Notes under the pieces: model-generated
The model's input: the letters and a program-made list of their open reading frames with translations, nothing else
The model's database searches: none
What the model was told of the DNA's origin: nothing
Assembly: GCF_004362825.1 (NCBI RefSeq)
Contig: NZ_SNXZ01000007.1
Span: 408,284 to 472,283, forward strand
DNA: 64,000 nt
Reading direction: 5' to 3'
Origin: Labedaea rhizosphaerae
GTDB taxonomy: Bacteria; Actinomycetota; Actinomycetes; Mycobacteriales; Pseudonocardiaceae
Shown: positions 41,699-52,100 of the stretch, one piece after another
Position numbering within the stretch: position 1 is the stretch's first letter
How the letters are laid out: each line of letters starts with the position of its first letter
Translations under genes and position numbers: made by a program

Positions 41699-44600
41699 TG
41701 ACCGACCAGCGCATCACCGACCTGCTCGCGCGCGCCGCCGCCACCCACGGTGACCGGCCCGCGTTCACCTACCTCGCGTTCGACGGCGACCCGCACGCCG
41801 CCACGTACACCTGGGCCGAACTGCACGCGCACGCGGTGGGCTTCGCGCGGCTGCTCACCGAGCGCGGGCTCGCCGGTCGCCGCGCGCTGCTCGTCTACGA
41901 CACGGGCGCCGACTTCGAGGTCGCGTTCCTCGGCTGCCTGCTGGCCGGGGTGACCGCCGTGCCCGCACCGCCGCCGCGCAAGCCGTACTCGCGGTCGCTG
42001 CACCGCCTCGCCGGCATCCAGCGCGACTGCGCCGCCCCGGTCGTGATCACCCGCCCGGAAACCCGTGCGGCCCTGCGTGATCAGGCCGAGCTGGCCGGAG
42101 TGGAGTGGCTGACCGTGGCCGACGCCGCGCCGTCGGGCGACGAGTCGGGGCTGCACCCGCTGGGCGTCGAAGACCTCGCGTACCTGCAGTACACCTCGGG
42201 TTCCACGGCCGACCCCAAGGGCGTGTGCGTCACCCAGGCCGACGTCCTCGCCAGCTGCGCGGCCATGCACGACGCCTGGCGCCACGACGAGGACAGCCTG
42301 CTCGTGTCGTGGCTGCCGATGTTCCACGACATGGGGCTGGTCTACTGCGGCCTGCTCCCGGTGGTGCACGCGATGCCGACCGTGCTGATGGCGCCGACGG
42401 CGTTCGCGCGCGAGCCGGTCCGCTGGCTGCGGGCCATGCACGAGTTCGGCGGCACGCACTCGATCGCCCCCAACTTCGGCTTCGACCTCTCCGCCCGGAA
42501 GATCACCCCGGCCCAGCTCGACGGGCTGGACCTGTCGCGCTGGCGCGTGGTCGTCAATGCCTCCGAGCCGATCCGGGCGGAGAGCCTTCACCGCTTCACC
42601 CAGGCCTTCGCGCCCATCGGGTTCCGCGAGCAGGCCCTGCTGCCCGCGTACGGGCTGGCCGAGGCCACGTTGATGGTGACGTCGGCACGGGCGGGGGCCG
42701 GTCCGGTGATCACGGCGTTCGACCCCGACGCGCTGGCCGTCGGCCGGGGAACGCCTGCCGACCACGGCCACGAGGTCGTCTCGTGCGGCTCGGCGCTGGC
42801 CGGGTTCGACGTCCGGGTGGTCGACCCCGACACCGCCACGACCGTCCCGGATGGACAGTCCGGTGAGGTGTGGGTGGCCGGCCCGAGCGTCACCGCGGGC
42901 TACCTGGACCACCCGGACGCGACGGCCGAGTGCTTCGGCGCGGTGCTCGAGGGGCGGCCCGGCTACCTGCGCACGGGCGACATCGGGTTCCTGCGCGACG
43001 GCGAGTTGTACGTGACCTCGCGGCGCAAGGATCTGATCATCGTCGCCGGGCGCAACCACCACCCGCACGACCTCGAGGCCACGGTGTTCCAGGCGCACCC
43101 GGCGCTGCGCCCGGGCTGCGCGGCCGCGTTCGCGGTCGACGACGGCGCCGAGGAGCACGTCGTCGTGGTGCAGGAGATCGCCCACGACACCATCACCGCG
43201 GCCGTCGCCGCCGACGCCGTCGCCGCGGTGCGCAAGGCCGTGGCGCAGGCACACGACCTGCGGGTGGACGCCGTCGTGTTGCTCCGCAAGGCCGGCCTGG
43301 CCAAGACCTCCAGCGGGAAGATCCAGCGCTCGGTGAGCAAGCAGCGCTTCCGCGACGGCCAACTGGACGCCGTCGCGTCCTGGCGGGGCACGGTGTTCGG
43401 CGGCACGGGTGAGGTGATCATGGCCGACTCGACGGCCGACTTACGGGACTGGTTGCGGCACAAGGTTTCCGAGCTCACCGGCGTGAGCGCGGCGGCGCTG
43501 TCCGACACGGAACCGCTCGCCGGGTACGGCCTCGGCTCGGCCGGTGCCGCCGAACTGGCGTCGGCGTTGACCGCGGTGACCGGGACCGCCGGAACGACGG
43601 TGCCGGAGGTGCTGCTCTACGACCACCCGACCATCGACGGCCTGCTCGACGCCCTCACCGGCAAGGGCCCGCAAACAGCTGCCCCGCCCCAGGTTCCGGT
43701 CGACGACGACATCGCGATCGTGGGCATCGGCTGCCGGGTGCCGGGCGCGGATTCGCCGGACGAGCTGTGGCAGCTCCTGCGCTCGGGCGCCGATGCCGTG
43801 CGCGAAGTCCCGGCGACCCGGTGGGCGGCGCAGGCCGAACCGGCGCTGCGCTGGGCCGGGCTGGTCGACGACCCGACCGGGCTCGACACGGGGTTCTTCG
43901 GCATCTCACCGCGCGAGGCCACGAGCATGGACCCGCAGCAACGCATGCTGCTCGCGGTCGCGTGGGAAGCGATCGAGGACGCGGGGCTGGACCCGATCGC
44001 GCTCGCGGGCACGGACACCGGGGTATTCGTCGGGGTCTGGAGTCCGGAGTTCGCGTTGCGGGCCGGGCCGGACGGGTTCGCCGAGCCGTACCTGACCACC
44101 GGCAGCGCGCACAGCATCGCCGCCAACCGGCTGTCCTACCAGCTGGACCTACACGGCCCGAGCATGGCGGTGGACACGGCGTGCTCGTCGTCGCTGGTGG
44201 CGGTGCACCTGGCGAGCCGGGCGCTGCGCGACGGCGAGTGCTCGGTGGCGCTCGCCGGTGGCGCCAACGTGGTGCTCTCCGCGGAGTTGACCAGCGCGTT
44301 CGCCCGTGCCCACCTGTTGTCGCCGACCGGGCGGTGCCGCTCGTTCGGCGCCGGTGCCGACGGGTACGTGCGCGCCGAGGGCGCCGCCGTGCTGGTGCTC
44401 AAGCGGCTGGCCGACGCGCTCGCCGCGGGCGACGACGTGTACGCGGTGGTCAAGGGCAGCGCGCTCGGCCACGACGGGCGCACCAACGGGCTGACCGCGC
44501 CGTCCGCTTCCGCGCAGCAGGCGGTGATCCGAGCCGCGCACCAGCGGGCCGGGGTGCGGGCCGGGGACATCGACTTCGTGGAGGCGCACGGTTCTGGCAC

Positions 44601-46149
44601 GCCGGTGGGCGACCTGATCGAGGCGACCGCGCTCGGTGCGACCGTCGGCGCGGGCCGGTCCACGCCGTGCGTGATCGGGTCGGTCAAGAGCAGCGTCGGG
44701 CACCTGGAAGCGGCGGCCGGCGTGGCGGGGGTGATCAGGGCCGCCCTGGCGTTGCGCCACGGCGAACTGCCGCCGACGTTGCACGTCGAGCAGACCAACC
44801 CGCGCATCGACTTCTCCGGCTGGGGTTTGCGGGTGAACCGGGAACCGGTGCCGCTGCCGGACGACCGGCCCGCGCTCGCCGGGGTCAGCTCGTTCGGGTT
44901 CGGTGGCGCCAACGCCCATGTCGTGTTGGCCCAAGCGGTCCAGGCTCCGGCATCGACGACACCGTCGACACCGGCACCCGAGCGCGCCATGCTCTTGCCG
45001 GTCTCGGCGCGCAGCCCCAAGGCGCTCGCCGCGCTGGCCGCGCGCTACCGGGACGCGCTCGCCGATCCCGAAGTGCCGGTGGCCGCGCTCTGCCACGCCG
45101 CGGGCCGTCGCGCGCACCACGACCTGCGGGCCGCGGTCGTCGGCGCCGACCGGGCCAGCCTGCGGGCCGCGCTCGACCGCGTCGAAGCGGCGACCACGGA
45201 ACCCGGTGGCGCCTTGGCCTTCAGCTTCGGCGAGGACGGGCCGGCCGGGCTGCCGTTGTTCCTGCAGGAGAGGGTGTTCCGCGCGGCGGTCGAGGCGTGT
45301 GACGACGCTTCGCCGGTCGGCTGGTCGCTGGTCGAGCTGCTGCACCCGACGGCAGGGGAGGCGCCCGTCGCGGCGGCCCGGGCCGTGCGCGTCGCCGTCC
45401 ACATCGGACTGGTCGACTTGCTGCGCAGCTGGGGCGTGCGCCCGGCAGGGGCCACCGGTACCGGGATCGGCCGCGTGTCCGCCGCGTACGCCCTCGGCGC
45501 GCTCGACAAAGCCGCGGCGATGGCGGCCGCGCACACCGGCGAGCTGCCCGCCGTGGCCGCGCTCGACCCGCGGGCGACGGTGCTCGACCTGCAGGGCTGC
45601 ACGGACCGCGCGGCCGTGCTCACCCTCGTCGGCCGCCTCTACGAACAAGGGCACCGGCTGGACTGGGCGGCGGTGACCGGGACGCGGCAGCGCGGGAAGG
45701 TGCCGCGCTACCCGTGGGACACCACGGACTTCCCGCTGCCGGGCACGACCGCCGCGGTGCCGGTCGACAATCCGGTCGACGAGCCGGCGCCCGAACCGGC
45801 GCCCGCGCCGGTCGAAGGCCGGGACTACCGGGAGCTGGTGCGAAAAGCGGCGGCCGACCTGCTCGGCATGCCCGTCGCGCAGGTCGACAACCAGCGGACG
45901 TTCGCCCAGCTCGGCATGGACTCGCTGACCGGCGTCGACCTGCACGAACGCCTCGAAGCCGAACTCGAGGCGGAGCTGCCGCAGACCGCTGTGCTCAACC
46001 ACCCGTCGGTGGCCCGGCTCGCGGACTTCCTTGCCACGCACCTGGGCGGCGAACCCGCCCAGTCCGACGAACAGGTGGTGGACGCCCTGCTCGCCGACCT
46101 CCTGTCCGACCTGCAGAACACCGACCGCGCCGGGGGAGAACCGAAGTGA
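41698..46149 (+). CDS. PKS: FAAL-ACP-KS-AT(inactive)-ACP
   Basis: 1483 residues. Domain order: fatty-acyl-AMP ligase (1-575; YTSGSTADPKGV at 165, SWLPMFHDMGL at ~204, A10 Lys in SSGKIQRS), ACP1 with Ser614 (GYGLGSAGAAEL, Gly replacing the usual Asp), KS (672-1095; Cys829, His964, His1002), a short acyltransferase remnant (~1110-1340), and ACP2 with Ser1409 (LGMDSLTGV). The AT active-site motif GHSxGE is GTGIGR with Ile1257 at the nucleophile and the C-terminal half is missing, so malonyl loading of ACP2 must come from another AT. There are no reductive domains. The FAAL adenylates a free acid and hands it to ACP1 to start the chain. Confidence 0.92.
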   Translation: MTDQRITDLLARAAATHGDRPAFTYLAFDGDPHAATYTWAELHAHAVGFARLLTERGLAGRRALLVYDTGADFEVAFLGCLLAGVTAVPAPPPRKPYSRSLHRLAGIQRDCAAPVVITRPETRAALRDQAELAGVEWLTVADAAPSGDESGLHPLGVEDLAYLQYTSGSTADPKGVCVTQADVLASCAAMHDAWRHDEDSLLVSWLPMFHDMGLVYCGLLPVVHAMPTVLMAPTAFAREPVRWLRAMHEFGGTHSIAPNFGFDLSARKITPAQLDGLDLSRWRVVVNASEPIRAESLHRFTQAFAPIGFREQALLPAYGLAEATLMVTSARAGAGPVITAFDPDALAVGRGTPADHGHEVVSCGSALAGFDVRVVDPDTATTVPDGQSGEVWVAGPSVTAGYLDHPDATAECFGAVLEGRPGYLRTGDIGFLRDGELYVTSRRKDLIIVAGRNHHPHDLEATVFQAHPALRPGCAAAFAVDDGAEEHVVVVQEIAHDTITAAVAADAVAAVRKAVAQAHDLRVDAVVLLRKAGLAKTSSGKIQRSVSKQRFRDGQLDAVASWRGTVFGGTGEVIMADSTADLRDWLRHKVSELTGVSAAALSDTEPLAGYGLGSAGAAELASALTAVTGTAGTTVPEVLLYDHPTIDGLLDALTGKGPQTAAPPQVPVDDDIAIVGIGCRVPGADSPDELWQLLRSGADAVREVPATRWAAQAEPALRWAGLVDDPTGLDTGFFGISPREATSMDPQQRMLLAVAWEAIEDAGLDPIALAGTDTGVFVGVWSPEFALRAGPDGFAEPYLTTGSAHSIAANRLSYQLDLHGPSMAVDTACSSSLVAVHLASRALRDGECSVALAGGANVVLSAELTSAFARAHLLSPTGRCRSFGAGADGYVRAEGAAVLVLKRLADALAAGDDVYAVVKGSALGHDGRTNGLTAPSASAQQAVIRAAHQRAGVRAGDIDFVEAHGSGTPVGDLIEATALGATVGAGRSTPCVIGSVKSSVGHLEAAAGVAGVIRAALALRHGELPPTLHVEQTNPRIDFSGWGLRVNREPVPLPDDRPALAGVSSFGFGGANAHVVLAQAVQAPASTTPSTPAPERAMLLPVSARSPKALAALAARYRDALADPEVPVAALCHAAGRRAHHDLRAAVVGADRASLRAALDRVEAATTEPGGALAFSFGEDGPAGLPLFLQERVFRAAVEACDDASPVGWSLVELLHPTAGEAPVAAARAVRVAVHIGLVDLLRSWGVRPAGATGTGIGRVSAAYALGALDKAAAMAAAHTGELPAVAALDPRATVLDLQGCTDRAAVLTLVGRLYEQGHRLDWAAVTGTRQRGKVPRYPWDTTDFPLPGTTAAVPVDNPVDEPAPEPAPAPVEGRDYRELVRKAAADLLGMPVAQVDNQRTFAQLGMDSLTGVDLHERLEAELEAELPQTAVLNHPSVARLADFLATHLGGEPAQSDEQVVDALLADLLSDLQNTDRAGGEPK

Positions 46150-49100
46150 CCGACCTCGCCGCACGCCTCGCGAGCCTCACCGACAGCCAGCGCAAGCTCC
46201 TCGCCGCCAAGCTCGGCCTCACCGCCGAACCGGCGCCGGCGGCCGAACCCGTTGCCGTGGTTGGCATGGGGTGCCGGTTACCCGGCGGCATCGACTCGCC
46301 GCAGAACTTCTGGGACGCCTTGTGCGCCGGGCGCGACCTGATCGGCGAGGTGCCGCCGGAGCGCTGGAGCGCCGACGAGTGGTACGACGCCGACCCGGCC
46401 GCCCCGGGCGTGGCGAACTCCCGCTGGGGCGGGTTCCTCGACGACGTCGCCGGGTTCGACCGCCGGTACTTCGGCATCCCGGCGGACGAGGCCGAGCGGA
46501 TGGACCCGCAGCAACGGCTGCTGCTGGAGACGGCGTTCGCGGCGCTGGCCGACGCGGGTATCCCGGCCGCGTCGCTGGCCGGAACCGACACCGGCGTGTT
46601 CATGGCGTCGATGACCGACGACTACACCTGGCTCCAGGCCGCCGATCCCGCCGCCGTGACCGTCCACACGGGAACCGGGACGCAACGCAGCATCCTGGCC
46701 AACCGGCTGTCCTACGAGCTGGACGTGCACGGCCCGAGCGTCGCGCTGGACACGGCGTGCTCGTCGTCGCTGGTCGCGATCCACCTCGCGTGCCAGAGCA
46801 TCCGCACCGGCGAGGCGGAGGTGGCGCTGGCCGGCGGGGTCAACGTGATGGCCTCGCCGGTCACCACCGTGATCTACGCGAAGCTCGGCATGCTGGCCGC
46901 CGACGGCCGGTGCAAGACGTTCGACGCGCGCGCCGACGGGTTCGTCCGCGGCGAGGGCGCGGGGGTCGTGGTGCTCAAGCGGCTTTCCGCCGCACAGCGC
47001 GACGCCGATCCGATCTGGGCCGTCATCCGCGGGAGCGCGATCGGCCAGGACGGCCGCACCAGCGGCATCACCGCGCCCAGCGGACCGGCGCAGACCGCAC
47101 TGATCACCCGCGCGCTGCGCCAGGCGGGGGTCGCGCCCGAGCACGTCCGGTTGGTCGAGACGCACGGCACCGGTACCCCGCTCGGCGACCCGCTGGAACT
47201 GGAGGCTTTGGCGGCCGCGTTGACGGGCGCGGACTCGTGCCGGCTCGGCGCGGTCAAGACCAACGCGGGGCACCTCGAGGCCGCGGCCGGCGTGGTCGGG
47301 CTGATCAAGACCGCCTTGTCGCTGCACCACCGGATCGCGCCGCCCGTGCTGCACCAGCAGCGGCGCAACCCGCGGATCGCGCTCGACGTCACGCCGTTCG
47401 CCATCCCGGTCGTGCCGACGCCGTTGCCCGGCGGCGACGACTGCTTCGCGGGCGTCAGCTCGTTCGGCTTCGGCGGCGCGCTCGCGCACGCCGTGCTCGG
47501 GCCCGCTCCGGCGACTCCGGCCGTGCCGCAGGCGAGCGGGCCACAGTTGATCACGGTGAGCGGCCGGTCCGCGCAGGCGGCGAAGGACCTCGCCGCCGCG
47601 TACGCCGAGCAGCTCGACGGTGGGGACGTCGCGGTGGCTGATCTCGCCTTCACGTCGGTGCGCAGGCGTGACCACCACCCGCACCGGATCGCGGTCGTCG
47701 CCGAGACCGCGGCCGAAGCGGCCACGGCGTTGCGTGCGGCCGCACCGCGGCGGGCGGCCGAGGACCCGGCGGTGGCGTTCGTCTTCCCCGGGCAAGGCGC
47801 GGTCGAGGCCGGCACCGCCGCCGAGTTGCACCGCGAGAGCGAGGCGTTCCGCGCCGCGGTCGCCGCCTGCGACGAGCAGTTCCGGCGCCGGTCGGGGTTC
47901 TCCCCGGTGACCGCCCTGTTTGAGACGGAACAGTTCGGTGACGGCTCGTTCGACCCGGCCGACACGCGGCAGAGCCAGGCCGTCCAGTTCACCCTCCATA
48001 TCGGACTCGCGGCACACTGGGCCGCGCTCGGGGTCACGCCGGCGGTGGTGTTCGGGCAGAGCCTGGGCGAGGTCGCCGCCGCGCACGTCGCCGGTGCGCT
48101 CGACCTGGCCGACGCGGTGGCGGTGGTGGTGGCGCGCAGCGAGTTGATGGCCCGGGTGCAGGGCAAGGGCGCAAGCGCGGTCGTCGAACTCGCGGAGGCG
48201 GACGTGGACCGGCTCGGGCTGGCGGTCGCCGGGGTCCTCAGCCCGACGACGACGCTCGTGGCCGGATCGGTCGACGACGTGCGGCAGGCCCTCGACCGGC
48301 TGGCCGCGGACGGCGTGTTCACCCACGAGCTGCGTGACGCGCGAATGGCCTTCCACTCACCGGAACTGGCCGCGCTCGCCCCGGAACTGGCCGCCGCCCT
48401 GCGGGACATCAGGCCCCGCCCGCCGCGGGTCCCGCTCATCTCGACGGTGACGGGCGGGCCGATCGACACCGCGGACGCCGCTTACTGGGCCCGCAACCTG
48501 GCCGAGCCGTTCCGCTTGCCGGTGGCGCTCGACGACGTCGCAGGCCGTGGCGTCGGCTGCGTGGTCGAGGTGTCGGCGCACCCGGCGTTGCGCCGGGCGA
48601 TCGGCGCCGTGCTGCCGGTCACCGGGTCGCTGACGCGCGGCGAGCCCGACCGGCGGGCGGTGCTCACCAGCGCCGCAGTGCTGCTGACCCACGGCGTGGA
48701 ACTGGACCTCGCCGCGCTCGCCCCGGCCGGACGCGTGGTCCGGCTGCCCGGATACCCGTGGCAGCACGAGGAAGCATGGCTGCCGCCGCGGCCGGTGCGC
48801 CGGTCCGGCACTGCCGTGGTCATCCCGCAGCCACGCGAGCGGCTCGAACCGCCACCGGAGCGGGAGCGGGAGCCGGAGCCCGAGGCGGTCGAGGACACCG
48901 ACGAGTTCACCGACGACGTCGAACGACTGCTGCACCGGCTCTGGACCGACGTGCTCGTGGTGGAACCCGAACTGGTCCGGCCCGACACGAACTTCTTCGA
49001 CCTGGGCGGCAACTCGCTCAAGGGGTTCTGGCTGGTGCGCCAGATCTCCGAGGCGCTCGACGTCCGCATCCCGATGGACCGGGTGGCCGACCTGCTCACC

Positions 49101-52100
49101 ATCCGCGATCTGGCTGCGTACATCCGCGCGGCCGACCCCGAGCGGGCGCCGCAGGTCGAGCCGGGCACCGGCGACGACGGTGCGCCGGCGGCCGACGACG
49201 CCCGGCACGAGCCGTTCCCGCTGTTGCCGTTGCAACGCGCTTACTGGGTCGGGCAGAGCCTGGAACTCGGTGGTGTGGCGGCGAAGCACTACCTGGAGTA
49301 CGAACTCGACGGGGTGGACCTCGACCGCCTCGAAGCCGGCTGGAACCGGTTGGTGCGCAGGCACGAGATGCTCCGCGCCGTCATCGACGCCGACGGCACC
49401 CAGCGCATCCTGGCGACCGTGCCGGACTACGAGTTCGGACGCACCGATCTGTCCACATCGGACGATGTGCAGGCGGAGCTCGAGGCGTTGCGGGCGCGGC
49501 TGACCGAGCCCGCGCGCGGGCAGGACGAGTGGCCGTTGTTCGAGATCCACGCGACCACGCTGCCCGGCGGCGCGACCCGCGTGCACCTGAGCATGGACAT
49601 GATGTCGTGCGACGGCCGCAGCTTCGCGATCATCTCCGACGAGTGGCGCCGCCTGCAGGCCGACCCGGCCGCCGACCTGCCGCCGCTCACGATGTCCTTC
49701 CGCGACTTCGTGCTCCGGCACTGGGCGGACGAGGAGGGGGCGAACGAGGACGGGGCGCACGAGGACGACCGCGCCGCCGAGTACTGGCGGCCGCGGCTGG
49801 CCGAGCTGCCGCCGCCGCCCGCCTTGCCGTGGGCGGCGGACCCGGCCGAACTCGGCAAGCCGGAGTTCCGCAGGCGCAGCGCCCGCATCGGCAAGGACCG
49901 GTGGCGCGCGTTGCGCACCGCCGCGGGCAAGGCGGGCATCGGCCCGTCGGCGCTGCTGCTGGCCGCGTTCGCCGAGGTCTTGGGCACGTGGAGCGCGCAA
50001 CCTCGGTTCTGCGTCAACGTCACCACCTTCACGCTGCGCACCACGCACCCGGCGGCGGCCGACGTGGTCGGCGACTTCACCTCGAACGTCCCGGTGGCGG
50101 TCGACGCGCTCGCCGCGCCGACCCTGCGTGAGCGGGCTCGCCTCGTGCAGCAACGGTTGTGGAGCGACGTCGAGCACGTCGGGCGCGGTGGCGTGGCCCT
50201 GCTCGCCGAGGCCAACGCCCTGCGTGGCGACGACGCGTTCCGCCTCGGCGTGCCGTATGTGTTCACGAGCCTGCTCGCGGGCGACGAGGACGACGACGCC
50301 CTGGTGCCCTTCGGCTGGCTCGGCCGCCGCGCGCACAGCGTCGCGCTGACCCCGCAGGTGCTGGTGGACCTGCAGGTCATGCAGGACCGCGGCGACCTCG
50401 TGCTGGACTTCGACACGGTCGATGCCATGTTCTCGCCGGGCGTCGTGGACGCCGTGTTCGACGCGCTCGTCGGGCTGGTCGGCGCTTTGGCCGACGACGC
50501 CGCGACGTGGGAGCTGGCGCCGCAGTCGCTGGTCCCGGACGCCGACCTGGAAGCCCGCGCCGCGGCCAACCGCACCGACGCGCCCGTGCCGGGCGGCGGT
50601 TTGCACGAGCCCTTTGTACGCCAGGCCCGCGAGCACCCCGAGCGGATCGCCGTCCGCTCGTCGGCGCGAACCCTGACCTACGGCGAGGTGGACGCGGCGA
50701 GCGAACACGTCGCCCAGCAGCTCACCGAGCACGGTGTCGAGCCGGGCGCGCTCGTCGCGGTCTCGATGCGCAAGGGCTGGGACCAGGTCGTGGCGGTGCT
50801 CGGCGTGCTCAAGGCCGGTGCGGCGTACGTCCCGGTGGACCCGGACCTGCCGCCCGAGCGCAGGCAGGAGTTGTTGCGCCGCACCAACGCCGCGGCCGTG
50901 CTGACCCAGCCGTTCGGCACCGTCCAAGGGATCGACGGGGTCGACGGGATCGTGGTCGACGGCACCGGCGCCGAACCGGTCGACCGGCCCCGCCCGGCGG
51001 GTGACGACCTCGCGTACGTGATCTTCACCTCCGGCTCGACCGGTGCGCCCAAGGGTGTGGCGGTCCACCACCGGGCCGCGGTGAACACGGTGCTGGACAT
51101 CAACTCCCGGTTCGGAGTGCGGCCCGGTGACGCGGTGCTCGCGTTGTCGTCGCTTAGCTTCGACCTGTCCGTGTACGACGTCTTCGGCGTTCTCGCCGCT
51201 GGCGCGACGATCGTGCTGCCGGACGCCGACCGGGCCCAGGACCCGGCGCACTGGGCGGACCTGGTGACCGAGCACCGGGTGACCCTGTGGAACAGCGTGC
51301 CCGCGCTGTACGGGATGTTCGTCGATCACCTGAGCGGGCACGACGGCTCCGCGCCGGCCTTGCGGTCGGTGCTGCTGAGCGGGGACTGGATCCCGCTGAC
51401 GTTGCCGGAGCGCTCGCGCGCGGTGCTGCCGGACACCGAGCTGACCAGCCTGGGTGGCGCCACGGAGGCGGCGATCTGGTCGATCCACCACCCGATCGGC
51501 GACGTCGACCCGGCCTGGCGCAGCATCCCGTACGGCACACCGCTGGCCAACCAGCGCTTCCACGTCTACAACGCGGCCGGTGCGCCCTGCCCGACGTGGG
51601 TGCCGGGGGAGCTGCGGATCGCGGGTGTCGGCGTCGCGAAGGGCTACCACGACGACCCCGAGCGCACGGCGGCCTCGTTCCCGGTGGACGAGCGCACCGG
51701 CGAACGCCACTACCGCACGGGCGACCTCGGCCGGTACCGGCCCGACGGCACGATCGAGTTCCTCGGTCGCGACGACCTGCAGGTCAAGGTGCAGGGGCAC
51801 CGGATCGAGCTGGGCGAGGTCGAGGCGGCGCTGCGCACGATGCCCGGGGTCACCGACGCGGCGGTCGTGGTGCTCGGCCCGCGCGACGGCAACCGCACGC
51901 TCGCCGCCCACGCGGTCGGCGCGGGCCTGACCGCCTCGGCGGTGCGGGCGCACCTCGCGGCCCGGCTGCCCGGGTACATGGTGCCGCCGACCGTGACGTT
52001 CTGGCCGGCGTTGCCCTTGACCGGCAACGGGAAGGTCGATCGCAAGCGGCTGGCGGCCGCGGGCCACCAGTCCGTTGAGTCGACGGCGTCCGACGACTCC

